DNA from: Salipaludibacillus neizhouensis
GTDB lineage: Bacteria > Bacillota > Bacilli > Bacillales > Salisediminibacteriaceae
Direction: 5' to 3'
NCBI RefSeq assembly: GCF_002886185.1
Contig: NZ_KZ614148.1
Coordinates: forward strand, 259,806-323,805
Length of the DNA stretch: 64,000 bases
The position numbers and the translations under genes were made by a program. The notes beneath the pieces are model-generated. The model saw only the letters and a program-made list of their open reading frames with translations, searched no databases and was not told the DNA's origin. Below, piece by piece: positions 1 through 8,390 of the stretch (the stretch's first letter is position 1; every line of letters begins with the position of its first letter).

Positions 1-9
1 TCGCAATCA

Positions 10-41
10 GGCGCAATTCTGTAATAAGGATTGCGCCCTTT
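10..41 (+). terminator. Rho-independent terminator of a gene left of the window
   Basis: An 8-bp perfect stem (GGCGCAAT at 10-17 with ATTGCGCC at 30-37) is followed by CTTTCTTT. No gene in the window precedes it, so it probably ends a plus-strand gene outside. Confidence 0.6.
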
Positions 42-132
42 CTTTGTGTATAGGGCTATATAGTAGGGGTTCTTTTTATTTATCGTCGAATATGGGTTTG
101 GGAGGTATTTTTGATCAAACTTTATTTCAAAG

Positions 133-573
133 CTACAGTTGTTTCATTTTCAAATCAGTAGTTAACTGGGAAAAAATAAAGTGGGTGACTGTATGGGCGA
201 GGGGACCAACACTTTCTATAAACTCTTCAGCTTCAGAGAAATTTGCAAACTGTATTTTCAGCATATAGCAGGCCCTTCCTGATATACGGTAACAAAATTC
301 AACGTTCGATAGCTCTTTAATATATTTTTTGAAAGTCTCGTATTCACTATTTTTAATAGTTGCTTCGATGATGCATTGAATAGGAGTCCCTATTTTTTCA
401 TGATCAAGTTCGATGGTGTATTTTTTAATGACCCCGTATGATTCCATGTTTCTCACACGTTCGGTGACCGAGGGGGACGACAGGTTAATTCTTCTCCCTA
501 ATTCACTCATAGATAACCGGCTGTTTTGGTTTAACTCATCGAGAATTCTGCGATCTATTTCATCTATTTTCAT
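133..573 (-). CDS. Lrp/AsnC family transcriptional regulator
   Basis: A 146-residue protein with the standard Lrp/AsnC layout. The N-terminal winged helix-turn-helix covers about residues 1-60 (IDEIDRRILDELNQNSRLS, then SELGRRINLSSPSVTERVR), and the RAM/ACT-like ligand domain covers about 65-140. The start has a good SD (TGAGGAGAG) upstream of ATG. Proteins of this family bind DNA as dimers or octamers and sense amino acids or related metabolites. It is divergent from the CMD/isochorismatase pair at 697-1710 with a 123-bp shared upstream region, so regulation of that pair is the simplest guess. The target and ligand are not visible in the sequence. Confidence 0.9.
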   Translation of the reverse strand: MKIDEIDRRILDELNQNSRLSMSELGRRINLSSPSVTERVRNMESYGVIKKYTIELDHEKIGTPIQCIIEATIKNSEYETFKKYIKELSNVEFCYRISGRACYMLKIQFANFSEAEEFIESVGPLAHTVTHFIFSQLTTDLKMKQL

Positions 574-696
574 TTTTAATGTCTCTCCTCAAAATACGAT
601 AATTATCTAAAGAAAATCGACTAATTTAACTTAATAACTGTATGTTAGAGTCCTATTTTTTATTATAACCTATAAGTATAGGAAGGGGGCATTCAG

Positions 697-1116
697 TTGG
701 CGAGAATTAAGCTATCAGAATATGGTTATACGCCTTTTCAAAGACTTCTAGGACATAATGAAATGGTTATGGAGAAATGGAGGCAACTAGGAATTGTTTT
801 GGAACAGGACGGACTGCTGCCTAAGGATTTAAAAGAACAAGTCAGAAGAACTATGGCACAGGTAAATGGCTGCGAGTATTGTAAGGGAAAAGGAAAGCCA
901 GAACCTGCAAGTTTTAATGAAAAAACATCTATTGCGGTAGGGTTTGCGGAAGTATTTTTAAAACAGAAAGGAAACATATCAAATTCTATTTTTGATCTAC
1001 TAAGAGAAAGCTTCAGCGATGAAGAAATAAGCGAGTTAAGTGCATTTATTGCGTTTACAACTGCATCACAATCTTTTGGTGCAATGTTGCAATTGGAAGC
1101 TAGTAACGAAGATTAA
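697..1116 (+). CDS. Carboxymuconolactone decarboxylase (AhpD-like) family protein
   Basis: A 139-residue all-helical protein that starts with TTG at 697 behind GAAGGGGG. The stretch RRTMAQVNGCEYC places a CxxC pair at about residues 59-62, the position of the redox-active cysteines of AhpD-like members of the CMD fold. The histidine that normally follows in the AhpD active site is not obvious here. It is followed 15 bp later by an isochorismatase-like hydrolase, probably in one transcript, and faces the Lrp regulator. Likely a small redox or hydroperoxide-handling protein; the substrate is unknown. Confidence 0.7.
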   Translation: MARIKLSEYGYTPFQRLLGHNEMVMEKWRQLGIVLEQDGLLPKDLKEQVRRTMAQVNGCEYCKGKGKPEPASFNEKTSIAVGFAEVFLKQKGNISNSIFDLLRESFSDEEISELSAFIAFTTASQSFGAMLQLEASNED

Positions 1117-1131
1117 TAGGGAGGTATGAAC

Positions 1132-1710
1132 ATGCTAAATGGTAAATGTGCGTTACTCATTATCGATGTTCAAAAGGCTTTTGAAGATAAGAAGTGGGGA
1201 GAGAGAAATAATCCAAATGCGGAAGAAAGTATTGAACAGATCTTATCTGTATGGAGAAACCTGGGATGGGACATAATTCATGTTCAACACAAATCTAATA
1301 AAGTTGACTCTGTTTTTCATCCTAATCATGCAGGTTTTCAAATCAAAGAGATCGTTAAACCAATAAAAGATGAAGTTGTTATCGAAAAGACAGTAAATAG
1401 TGCGTTTATAGGTACAGATTTAGAGAATTTGTTAAAAGAAAAACAAATTACACAGGTTGTGGTAACAGGCTTGACGACTCCTCATTGTGTATCTACTTCT
1501 ACTCGAATGAGTGGGAATTTAGGGTTTGATACGTTTTTAGTTTCTGATGCCACAGCAGCATTTGGTCTGAAGGGGCATGACGGAAGATATTATCGACCAG
1601 AGGAAGTACATGACGTTTCGTTAGTTGCGTTAAATGAAGAGTTCGCAACAATTCTTACGACAAATGAGTTGATTGCTAAGCTTAAAATGGAAAAGTTTGG
1701 AGTGTTTTAA
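1132..1710 (+). CDS. Isochorismatase-like cysteine hydrolase
   Basis: A 192-residue alpha/beta hydrolase of the isochorismatase/nicotinamidase superfamily. The catalytic triad positions are visible: Asp in ALLIIDVQKAF near the N terminus, Lys in VIEKTVNSAF in the middle, and Cys in TGLTTPHCVSTS. Two in-frame ATGs exist; 1132 is preferred because GGGAGG ends 7 nt upstream of it, whereas the ATG at 1126 almost touches the SD. Family members hydrolyse amides or vinyl ethers (nicotinamide, isochorismate, ureido compounds); the sequence does not fix the substrate. It probably forms an operon with the upstream CMD-family gene. Confidence 0.85.
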   Translation: MLNGKCALLIIDVQKAFEDKKWGERNNPNAEESIEQILSVWRNLGWDIIHVQHKSNKVDSVFHPNHAGFQIKEIVKPIKDEVVIEKTVNSAFIGTDLENLLKEKQITQVVVTGLTTPHCVSTSTRMSGNLGFDTFLVSDATAAFGLKGHDGRYYRPEEVHDVSLVALNEEFATILTTNELIAKLKMEKFGVF

Positions 1711-1862
1711 ACAAACGTTTGATTATATTGTTTCCTCATCTCGATTTAAATTTTCATCAAGATAACAAGGTTTTTACTTAGTAAGGAAGAAGTTAACATA
1801 AATGAGACTCTACAGACAGGCGGGATATATGAAAATATAATAATAAAAGGGAGAGTATATCT

Positions 1863-2351
1863 ATGAATTCAGAACAAAAAAGTACAATAACAGTTGTTTC
1901 AAAAGAAGCATTCCAAGCAGTAGGATTAAAGTGGGAGGGGACGTTTGAGGAAGCGGCTGCTGGTGGAATACGTCATGTTCAGGAAGAGATGCATCGGCGT
2001 TTAAAAGAGATTTCACATATTGTAGATTCGAAAACTCTTTTAGGATTATCCTACGATGCCAATCTTGGCGAACTCGGTTTTACACACTACGCGGTTGTTG
2101 AGGTGAAGGGAGCAGAGAACATTCCAGCAGAAATGGTTAGTGTAACTGTCCCTTCTTTATCCTATGCAACCAGCGAACATCAAAAGGATCAAAATATTGA
2201 ATATTCCTATCAAAACTTATATAAGTGGATAAAGGATCAAGGCTTAAAGACAAATAACGATACTCATTTAACTCATTTAGAAAAGTATCCATTGAGTCAA
2301 GACCCATATACTTTAGATCCTGCGTTTACAATGATGATTCCAATTGTTTAG
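1863..2351 (+). CDS. GyrI-like / AraC effector-binding domain protein
   Basis: A 162-residue stand-alone GyrI-like (small-molecule binding, SHS2-type) domain without a DNA-binding part. The pattern is a beta strand with FQAVGLKWEGTFEEA at the start, VEVKGAENIPAEMVSVTVPS in the middle and a C-terminal YPLSQDPYTLDPAFTMMIPI. Stand-alone members bind or hydrolyse hydrophobic cationic compounds, as shown for some relatives; no specific role can be assigned here. The 3' end overlaps the convergent VOC gene by 4 nt. The SD is AAAGGGAGAG. Confidence 0.75.
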   Translation: MNSEQKSTITVVSKEAFQAVGLKWEGTFEEAAAGGIRHVQEEMHRRLKEISHIVDSKTLLGLSYDANLGELGFTHYAVVEVKGAENIPAEMVSVTVPSLSYATSEHQKDQNIEYSYQNLYKWIKDQGLKTNNDTHLTHLEKYPLSQDPYTLDPAFTMMIPIV

Positions 2352-2779
2352 TTAATGATAAGCATTTCGTTGTCATCGAATTTCCAGTCAGAGGCAAAGG
2401 CTACTTCCCAATAGAACCCGTCTGGATCTGTAAAGTAACCACTATATCCTCCCCAGCTTTGGACCACAGGGGGCTTTACAATCGTTGCGCCTGCTAGTTT
2501 CGCTCGTTGCATCACTGCATCAACCTCTTCTTTTGACCGGACATTATGTGCTAGTGTAAAACGTGGGAAGCCAGCAGACACATCTGATGCGGAATCTCCA
2601 ATCTCTTTTTGAAGATCCGAGAGAGGGAAGAGTTCCAATTTCGTCCCGTTATTATTGAAGAAAACAATCGCTGGTTTTTCCTCTTCGGTAGTGGTTTCAA
2701 AACCTAGTCCATCTCGATAAAACGTTAGTGACTTCGAAATATTTTTCACGGCTAAACAAATTAAATGAATACTGTTCAT
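2348..2779 (-). CDS. VOC family (glyoxalase/bleomycin-resistance-like) protein
   Basis: A 143-residue protein with the paired beta-alpha-beta-beta-beta modules of the VOC fold. SIHLICLAVKNISKSLTFYR opens the first module and a C-terminal module ends in GYFTDPDGFYWEVAF, the typical metal-ligand Glu segment. VOC proteins include glyoxalases, dioxygenases and drug-binding proteins; which applies here cannot be told. The SD (GAAAGGGG) precedes the ATG at 2779. It is convergent with the GyrI-like gene. Confidence 0.8.
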   Translation of the reverse strand: MNSIHLICLAVKNISKSLTFYRDGLGFETTTEEEKPAIVFFNNNGTKLELFPLSDLQKEIGDSASDVSAGFPRFTLAHNVRSKEEVDAVMQRAKLAGATIVKPPVVQSWGGYSGYFTDPDGFYWEVAFASDWKFDDNEMLIIN

Positions 2780-2915
2780 TTTTTTCCCCTTTCATACTTA
2801 GATATTTTCTCTTGTACTAACTTTACCTAAATTACCCATTTCATACAATAACAATCTATTGTTTATCACTTGAAAAGTACGAACAATCGTTTTACGATAT
2901 AGAAGGTGATGAAAA

Positions 2916-3149
2916 ATGGAACTGATAGATTATTCATACAAGAGACGTGGGATGAAGGCATGGTTTGACGACTATCCGAATAGCCCAGTGATTCTCCGCG
3001 TAATTGGTCACTATTATATTATTTATCGGATTCTTTGGTCAGAGTGCGACCCTGTAGTAAAGCGGACCGACTTGATCGAAATGGAGAAACTAATAAACCG
3101 TGAGCTCGGTACCGAACAGGCTTACTTGTCTCGTAAACGAATGGGTTAG
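2916..3149 (+). CDS. Hypothetical protein, 77 residues
   Basis: A short basic protein behind a good SD (GAAGGTGATG). It has a central hydrophobic stretch (PVILRVIGHYYIIYRILW) flanked by charged segments and ends LSRKRMG. I do not recognise the family. The strong SD and the terminator that overlaps its stop codon support a real gene. It stands alone between the divergent VOC gene and an acetyltransferase. Confidence 0.55.
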   Translation: MELIDYSYKRRGMKAWFDDYPNSPVILRVIGHYYIIYRILWSECDPVVKRTDLIEMEKLINRELGTEQAYLSRKRMG

Positions 3150-3166
3150 TACCATTCGTTTTTTTA
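3135..3166 (+). terminator. Terminator overlapping the end of the 77-residue gene
   Basis: Ten-base arms AAACGAATGG and CCATTCGTTT surround the TAG stop codon, followed by a T-run. The last codons of the gene form the 5' arm. Confidence 0.8.
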
Positions 3167-3208
3167 ACGAATAGCAGTTTTTCTTACAATACAGGATTGG
3201 AGTGTTTC

Positions 3209-3739
3209 ATGATGTACAGTGAAGGTGACGTAACAATTAGGCCAATTGTGGAAAAGGACTTGCCTGCTTTATGGAAATTGAAGTACAAGGATGCCTCTCC
3301 TGAATGGAAAAAGTGGGATGCGCCGTACTTTGAGCATCAACAAATTCCTTATCGAGAATATTTGGAATCAAAATCCGAGGTTTTAAATCAAGAAAACTAT
3401 TGGGTGATTGAAGTAAATGGAGAGGTTATTGGGACAGTCAGTTATTATTGGGAACATAAGCCATCGAACTGGCTGGAAATGGGTATTGGCATTTATGATT
3501 CCGGATATTGGAACGGTGGTTATGGCACGAAGGCTTTTCGTCTTTGGATTGATCATTTGTTTCAAAGTTTACCATTGGTACGTGTGGGCTATACTACATG
3601 GTCTGGAAACAAACGAATGATTAAACTTGGGGTAAATCTTGGTATGACGATGGAAGCAAGATTAAGAAAATGCCGGTATTACAATGGCGAATATTATGAT
3701 TCGATAAGAATGGGCTTGTTGCGTGAGGAGTGGCAGTAG
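3209..3739 (+). CDS. GNAT family N-acetyltransferase (RimJ/RimL-like)
   Basis: A 176-residue GNAT protein of the RimJ/RimL type. After VTIRPIVEKDLPALWKL it shows the central strands (WVIEVNGEVIGTVSYYW), then EMGIGIYDSGYWNGGYGTKA, which is the acetyl-CoA pyrophosphate-binding region, and the C-terminal LGMTMEARLRKCRYYNGEY typical of this group. The ATG at 3209 is chosen because GGATTGGAG lies 7-8 nt upstream; an in-frame TTG at 3197 overlaps that SD. The acceptor substrate is unknown. It resembles B. subtilis YoaA-type proteins. Confidence 0.85.
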   Translation: MMYSEGDVTIRPIVEKDLPALWKLKYKDASPEWKKWDAPYFEHQQIPYREYLESKSEVLNQENYWVIEVNGEVIGTVSYYWEHKPSNWLEMGIGIYDSGYWNGGYGTKAFRLWIDHLFQSLPLVRVGYTTWSGNKRMIKLGVNLGMTMEARLRKCRYYNGEYYDSIRMGLLREEWQ

Positions 3740-3775
3740 GTTCAGGGTTACAGAGATTTCCCTATAAATATATTT

Positions 3776-3809
3776 AAAGAAGGAACACCAATTCTACGGT
3801 GTCCCTTCT
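3776..3809. terminator. Bidirectional terminator between GNAT and aspartokinase genes
   Basis: Arms AAGAAGGAACACC and GGTGTCCCTTCT form a stem with one mismatch that covers the end of the aspartokinase gene. It can serve both convergent genes. Confidence 0.6.
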
Positions 3810-5038
3810 ACGTTTGCGGTTTTTTCAACATCTAAGTCATAGGCACTATGTAATAGTTTGACTGCCTCAATCCCCCGGTCCTCTGGGATAATGCAAGAGA
3901 CTTTAATTTCAGAAGTTGTAATCATTTTTATCCGAATATCCTGATCTCCTAATATCTTGAACATTTTCGCTGCGACTCCGGGATTTGTCGTCATGCCTGA
4001 ACCTATAATTGATATTTTCGCTACATCTTTTTCATAAAAAGCATCCTCAAACTTTAATTCACTTTTGTGTTTGTTTAACTGATCAACTGTTTGCTGTCCT
4101 TTCTCTATCCCTACACTGAAAGCAACGTTAATGGTTTCGTGTCCATGTTCACTAAACACGATCATATCAATATTTATTTTTTCTGACGCAAGGTAATCAA
4201 ATAATTTTGCTATTGTCCCCATGATATTAGGCATTTTTAGAACTTCGACTTTAATAACATCCGTATCATAAGCTACCCCAGTAACCGCGATTGCTTGTTC
4301 CAAATCATTTTCCTCCTTTATAAAAGTTCCTTCTTCATCTGAAAAACTGGAACGAACTAAGATTTTCACACCGTGAATTTTTGCAAGTTCCACTGCTCTA
4401 GGGTGTATTACAGATGCACCAAGGGTGGCCATTTCAAGCATCTCATTATGGGTGATACACGGGAGCTTTCTTGCATTTGGTACAATTCGTGGGTCGGTAC
4501 TGTAGACACCCTCAACGTCTGTATTGATTTCACAGTAATCAGCCTTAAGCGCAGCTGCTACAGCAACGCCTGTTGTATCAGAACCACCCCTTCCTAAGGT
4601 AGAAATTTCCATATCGTCTGTTACGCCCTGGAATCCGGCGATGATAACAACTTTTCCTTCTCTGAGCGATTCAAACATGCGCTCAGGTTTAATATCAACG
4701 ATTCTCGCATTTCCGAAGACCGATTCTGTTTCAATCCCAGCTTGCCATCCTGTAAAAGAAATGGAGGGAATCCCTAGTTCAAACAATGCAGCAGATAATA
4801 AGGACATGGAAACTTGTTCCCCTGTGGTTAATATCATATCCATTTCCCGCTTAGGGGGATGGTCGGTTACTTCGTACATTAATGATACTAACTCATCTGT
4901 TTTATCTCCCATCGCGGAAACGACAACAACCACTTTTTTCTTTTCTTCAAGTGTTTTTTTTACTCGCTTTGCCACATTTTTTATTCGATCTACATTCCCT
5001 ACAGAGGTTCCACCATATTTTTGGACAACGATACCCAT
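3794..5038 (-). CDS. Aspartate kinase, probably supplying ectoine synthesis
   Basis: Catalyses ATP-dependent phosphorylation of aspartate, the entry step to aspartyl phosphate, lysine/threonine and ectoine. The 414-residue protein begins MGIVVQKYGGTSVGN (nucleotide-binding motif), contains FTGWQAGI and STLGRGGSDTTG of the kinase domain, and ends in two ACT domains (from about residue 265). The start at 5038 is preferred over the ATG at 5068 because AAGGTGGG lies 9 nt upstream and the KYGGTSVGN motif then falls at residue 7. It is divergent from ectA across about 200 bp, so it could be the Ask of an ectoine regulon; a housekeeping LysC-type role is the alternative. Allosteric behaviour cannot be read from the sequence. 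Confidence 0.9.
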   Translation of the reverse strand: MGIVVQKYGGTSVGNVDRIKNVAKRVKKTLEEKKKVVVVVSAMGDKTDELVSLMYEVTDHPPKREMDMILTTGEQVSMSLLSAALFELGIPSISFTGWQAGIETESVFGNARIVDIKPERMFESLREGKVVIIAGFQGVTDDMEISTLGRGGSDTTGVAVAAALKADYCEINTDVEGVYSTDPRIVPNARKLPCITHNEMLEMATLGASVIHPRAVELAKIHGVKILVRSSFSDEEGTFIKEENDLEQAIAVTGVAYDTDVIKVEVLKMPNIMGTIAKLFDYLASEKINIDMIVFSEHGHETINVAFSVGIEKGQQTVDQLNKHKSELKFEDAFYEKDVAKISIIGSGMTTNPGVAAKMFKILGDQDIRIKMITTSEIKVSCIIPEDRGIEAVKLLHSAYDLDVEKTANVEGTP

Positions 5039-5242
5039 AGAAATTATCCCACCTTCTCTCTTGATCATTCCATATCATTTCACATAGCTTTAACCATTTT
5101 GCGAGTGTTTAAAAGAGAACTGTGTTTCCAAAATTAGCGAATAGAATTATTTTCAATAAATGGGGGGAATTATTTTTATAAATATCCGTACTATGACAAA
5201 ACATAAAGGTATATTTCATAAAAGGTTTAAGGAGGGATCATT

Positions 5243-5737
5243 CTGGCACAAACGAAATCAGTTGCACTACGAAAACCTCATTTAGATGATGGAGGAGATA
5301 TCTGGCAGTTGATTAAGAGTACAAAGGTACTCGATTTAAATTCTGCTTATTATTATCTCATTCTATGTAAATATTTTAAGAATACATGTGTTGTTGCAGA
5401 AGATGATCATCAAATTGTTGGTTTTGTCTCTGCTTTTATCCACCCTGAAAATTCAAAAGTTCTATTTGTATGGCAAGTGGCCGTCGATCAATCCCAGCGA
5501 GGAAAGGGGCTTGCATCTTCTCTTTTAGAAGAAATCGTGAGTAGAGAAGAATGCGCAAGTATTCAATTTATCGAAACAACGATCTCTCCTTCAAATGAAG
5601 CTTCGAAGGCGTTATTTAAAAAATTCGCCGATAAATTAGGAATCAAAATGGAAGAAACAGAAACCATTTCTCAAGAAGCATTTCCAAGCGATAACCATGA
5701 ATCAGAGCAGACGTATCAAATCGGACCTTTCCATTAA
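5243..5737 (+). CDS. ectA: L-2,4-diaminobutyric acid acetyltransferase (EctA)
   Basis: Second enzyme of ectoine synthesis: acetylates 2,4-diaminobutyrate on the gamma amino group. The 164-residue GNAT protein carries LDLNSAYYYLILCKYF, VWQVAVDQSQRGKGLASSLL (acetyl-CoA loop) and TTISPSNEASKALFKKFA, all typical of EctA. The reading frame opens after a TAA at 5228 and has no ATG, GTG or TTG before codon 23 (TTG at 5309), which would delete the conserved RKPHLDDGGDIWQLIK region. The SD GGAGG at 5231-5235 sits 7 nt before CTG 5243 (4 nt before ATT 5240), so a rare CTG or ATT start is inferred. ectB follows after 27 nt. Confidence 0.92.
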   Translation: MAQTKSVALRKPHLDDGGDIWQLIKSTKVLDLNSAYYYLILCKYFKNTCVVAEDDHQIVGFVSAFIHPENSKVLFVWQVAVDQSQRGKGLASSLLEEIVSREECASIQFIETTISPSNEASKALFKKFADKLGIKMEETETISQEAFPSDNHESEQTYQIGPFH

Positions 5738-5764
5738 ATAGTAAACGAGGAGGAAAAGAATCTA

Positions 5765-7048
5765 TTGGCAACTAAAGATGAAAAATCCAACTTAAGTGTG
5801 TTTAACGAGCATGAATCAGAAGTGAGAAGTTATTGCCGCAACTTTCCAACCATCTTTGTAAAAGCAAAAGGACATTTGTTATGGGGAAAGGACGGAAAAG
5901 AATATATTGATTTTTTTGCTGGAGCCGGAGCATTAAATTATGGGCATAATCATCCGAAAATGAAAGAGAAATTAATAGAACATATTGAAAAAGATGGTGT
6001 GACACACGGTCTTGATATGGCAACAGATGCAAAAGAGGATTTGATAAAAAGACTTCAAGAAATAATATTAAAGCCGCGAAACATGGATTATAAAATCATG
6101 TTCCCGGGTCCCACAGGTACAAATGCTGTGGAGAGTGCTTTGAAGTTAGCAAGAAAGGTAACCGGGCGAGAAAAGATCATGAATTTTACGAATGCCTTTC
6201 ATGGTATGACTCTAGGGGCATTAGCCGTCACTGGTAATGAATCGAAAAGGCAAGGCGCAGGTGTGTCTCTTCCAAACACAGTGGTCATGCCTTTTGATAA
6301 TTTCTTTGGAGACGGTACCGATACGGCCCAATACATTGAACGTTTTTTTGAGAATAAAGGCAGCGGCGTTTCCATACCGGCGGCGATCATATTAGAAACT
6401 GTTCAAGGTGAAGGTGGTATTAATGTAGCCAGTTTTGAATGGATAAAACGAATTGGGGACCTATGCAAAAAGTGGGGGATATTTTTAATTATCGATGACA
6501 TCCAGGCGGGTGTTGGACGTACTGGTCCATTTTTTAGCTTTGAACCTGCTGGAGTTGACCCTGATATTATTTGTTTATCAAAATCAATAGGAGGCTACGG
6601 ACTGCCATTTGCCCTTACGTTAATGAAACCGGAGCACGACATTTTTAATCCAGGAGAACATAATGGAACGTTTCGTGGGAATAATTTGGCATTCGTAACG
6701 GCCACAGAAGCTTTAAATTTTTGGGAGGATGATTCGTTAACCAAAGAAGTGGCTCGAAAAGGAGAAAAAGTACATCAATTTTTAAAAGCACTTGCTGAAA
6801 AATATCCTGAATTACATGGTCACGTTCGAGGAAGAGGGTTAATGCAAGGGCTAGTCTGTGATATAGAAGGATTAACGAATACGATAACTGCTACTGCATT
6901 TGAAAAAGGATTGATTAGTGAAACGGCAGGAATGAATGATGAGGTTATTAAAGTGATGCCACCATTAACAATAGATGATGAGGCATTGGATAAAGGATTA
7001 GCGATTCTGGAAGAAAGCATTAAAGAAACATTAAGTAAGAAGGGTTAG
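5765..7048 (+). CDS. ectB: Diaminobutyrate-2-oxoglutarate transaminase (EctB)
   Basis: First ectoine-specific enzyme: transfers an amino group from glutamate to aspartate semialdehyde to give 2,4-diaminobutyrate, using PLP. The 427-residue class III aminotransferase shows [19 protein letters not shown] near residue 115, [13 protein letters not shown] (PLP-binding Asp) and [10 protein letters not shown] with the Schiff-base lysine at about residue 272. It starts with TTG behind AGGAGG at 5748-5753. It follows ectA in one transcript. No ectC lies downstream; a hairpin at 7121-7156 and an unrelated acetyltransferase follow instead. Confidence 0.95.
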   Translation: MATKDEKSNLSVFNEHESEVRSYCRNFPTIFVKAKGHLLWGKDGKEYIDFFAGAGALNYGHNHPKMKEKLIEHIEKDGVTHGLDMATDAKEDLIKRLQEIILKPRNMDYKIMFPGPTGTNAVESALKLARKVTGREKIMNFTNAFHGMTLGALAVTGNESKRQGAGVSLPNTVVMPFDNFFGDGTDTAQYIERFFENKGSGVSIPAAIILETVQGEGGINVASFEWIKRIGDLCKKWGIFLIIDDIQAGVGRTGPFFSFEPAGVDPDIICLSKSIGGYGLPFALTLMKPEHDIFNPGEHNGTFRGNNLAFVTATEALNFWEDDSLTKEVARKGEKVHQFLKALAEKYPELHGHVRGRGLMQGLVCDIEGLTNTITATAFEKGLISETAGMNDEVIKVMPPLTIDDEALDKGLAILEESIKETLSKKG

Positions 7049-7120
7049 GGACCAAGGTTTTACTTACTAAGACAGTCTTAATCTTTCGTAAAAAAAGCTA
7101 CTATAGATATAATAAAATCA

Positions 7121-7156
7121 ATACGCATGGGATTTAACATAAGATCCCATGCGTAT
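7121..7156 (+). terminator. Probable terminator after ectAB
   Basis: A perfect 13-bp inverted repeat (ATACGCATGGGAT / ATCCCATGCGTAT) with a 10-nt loop. The following TTGTCTTG is only weakly T-rich. It lies 72 nt after ectB and closes the ectAB unit before any ectC. Confidence 0.6.
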
Positions 7157-7338
7157 TTGTCTTGTTCATTACAAAAGAGTTGTAATAATTATTAGAAACG
7201 ATGTGGAGTCAATGAGAGAAGTGCCAACAATATATAAGGTATTTGGATATATATGCTAAAGTAGATGTGGAGAGAAGTAAGACAGTGGTACTGCTCGTTA
7301 ATTTAATAAGAGTAAAAAAATACAGGGGGGGAAAAGCA

Positions 7339-7836
7339 ATGAAAGTTAGAGAAATAGAAACATCCGATGCAGAAAAATTAGCAAACCTTACTAAGCGAGT
7401 TGATGAAAGTTCGCAGTATATGCTTTGGGAATCTGGAGAAAGAGATATCCAAGCCAAAAACCAATTAACAATGATTAAAGGTATGAAGGATGCTGAGAAC
7501 TCTACGATACTTGTTGCTGAAAAAGATAATGATTTGGTTGGCTACTTGATAGCTATAGGCGGGAATGCGCGAAGGAATAGGTATTCCGCTTACATTGTTA
7601 CTGGGATTTTAAAAGCCTATAGAGGACAAGGAATTGGGACAAAATTATTTAACGAACTGGAACAATGGGCTGCTAGTAACAATATTAGAAGGTTAGAACT
7701 AACAGTCGTCACTAAGAACGAAGGAGGTTTAAGGTTGTATAAAAAGGTAGGATTTGAAATGGAAGGGATAAAAAGAAATTCATTGATTATAGATGGGGAT
7801 TTTGTTGATGAATACTATATGTCGAAACTCTTATAA
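7339..7836 (+). CDS. GNAT family N-acetyltransferase
   Basis: A 165-residue GNAT protein starting at ATG 7339 behind an unusually G-rich SD (AGGGGGGGAAA). The core motif is VTGILKAYRGQGIGTKLFNE, followed by RRLELTVVTKNEGGLRLYKK and VGFEMEGIKRNSL, close to the RimI/ribosomal-protein or spermidine acetyltransferase type. The substrate is unknown. It occupies the place where ectC is usually found but has no cupin-like features. Confidence 0.85.
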   Translation: MKVREIETSDAEKLANLTKRVDESSQYMLWESGERDIQAKNQLTMIKGMKDAENSTILVAEKDNDLVGYLIAIGGNARRNRYSAYIVTGILKAYRGQGIGTKLFNELEQWAASNNIRRLELTVVTKNEGGLRLYKKVGFEMEGIKRNSLIIDGDFVDEYYMSKLL

Positions 7837-7876
7837 TAAAACTTCTTAAAGAAAGTAAATGAAAGGTAAATTAAAT

Positions 7877-8329
7877 ATGCCAATAATTAAACACAATATT
7901 TTTATCAGCGCACCAATCCATGTTTGTTTTGACCTTACGAGAAACATAGATGTACATACAGAAACAACGAGTAAAACAAAGGAAAGAGCGATTGATGGTG
8001 TCACAGTTGGACTTATGGAAAATGGCGATACAGTAACTTGGGAAGCTACCCATTTTGGAGTGAAACAAAAATTAACAGCTAAGATAATAGAGATGGAAAA
8101 ACCATTTAAATTTACAGATATAATGCTAAAGGGAGCATTTCGCTCATTTACGCATACACACGAATTTATAGAAAGTGGCACAGGGACTATTATGAAAGAT
8201 ACCTTTTCTTATAAAGCTCCTTTTGGCATTCTCGGAATAATAGCGGATAGATTATTTTTAGAAAAATATATGAGGAATTTTATCGTGAATCGTGCAAAAG
8301 AGTTAAAGAGAAGAGCTGAAAAAAAGTAA
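7877..8329 (+). CDS. SRPBCC (START-like) family protein
   Basis: A 150-residue protein with the SRPBCC pattern: N-terminal strand IKHNIFISAPIHVCFDLTR, alternating central strands, and a long C-terminal helix ending in RAKELKRRAEKK. The start at 7877 has AAAGG upstream; the ATG at 7859 is an alternative giving six more residues. Such proteins bind hydrophobic ligands or lipids. No ligand can be named. It stands between a GNAT gene and a convergent unknown gene. Confidence 0.75.
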   Translation: MPIIKHNIFISAPIHVCFDLTRNIDVHTETTSKTKERAIDGVTVGLMENGDTVTWEATHFGVKQKLTAKIIEMEKPFKFTDIMLKGAFRSFTHTHEFIESGTGTIMKDTFSYKAPFGILGIIADRLFLEKYMRNFIVNRAKELKRRAEKK

Positions 8330-8355
8330 TGAAACCACTTCAATATTAAAAAACA

Positions 8356-8390
8356 GAACGCTTGGATATGAAATCCAAGCGTTCGTTTTT
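8356..8390. terminator. Bidirectional terminator
   Basis: A perfect 11-bp stem (GAACGCTTGGA / TCCAAGCGTTC) with A-run upstream and T-run downstream, between two convergent genes. Confidence 0.85.

Noticed and set aside
44-268. Open frame of 74 codons at the left edge
   Set aside because: No SD, overlaps the Lrp gene on the other strand and the product resembles nothing.
7339-7836. Gene after ectB as a candidate ectC
   Set aside because: It is a GNAT protein with a clear acetyl-CoA motif and no cupin features.
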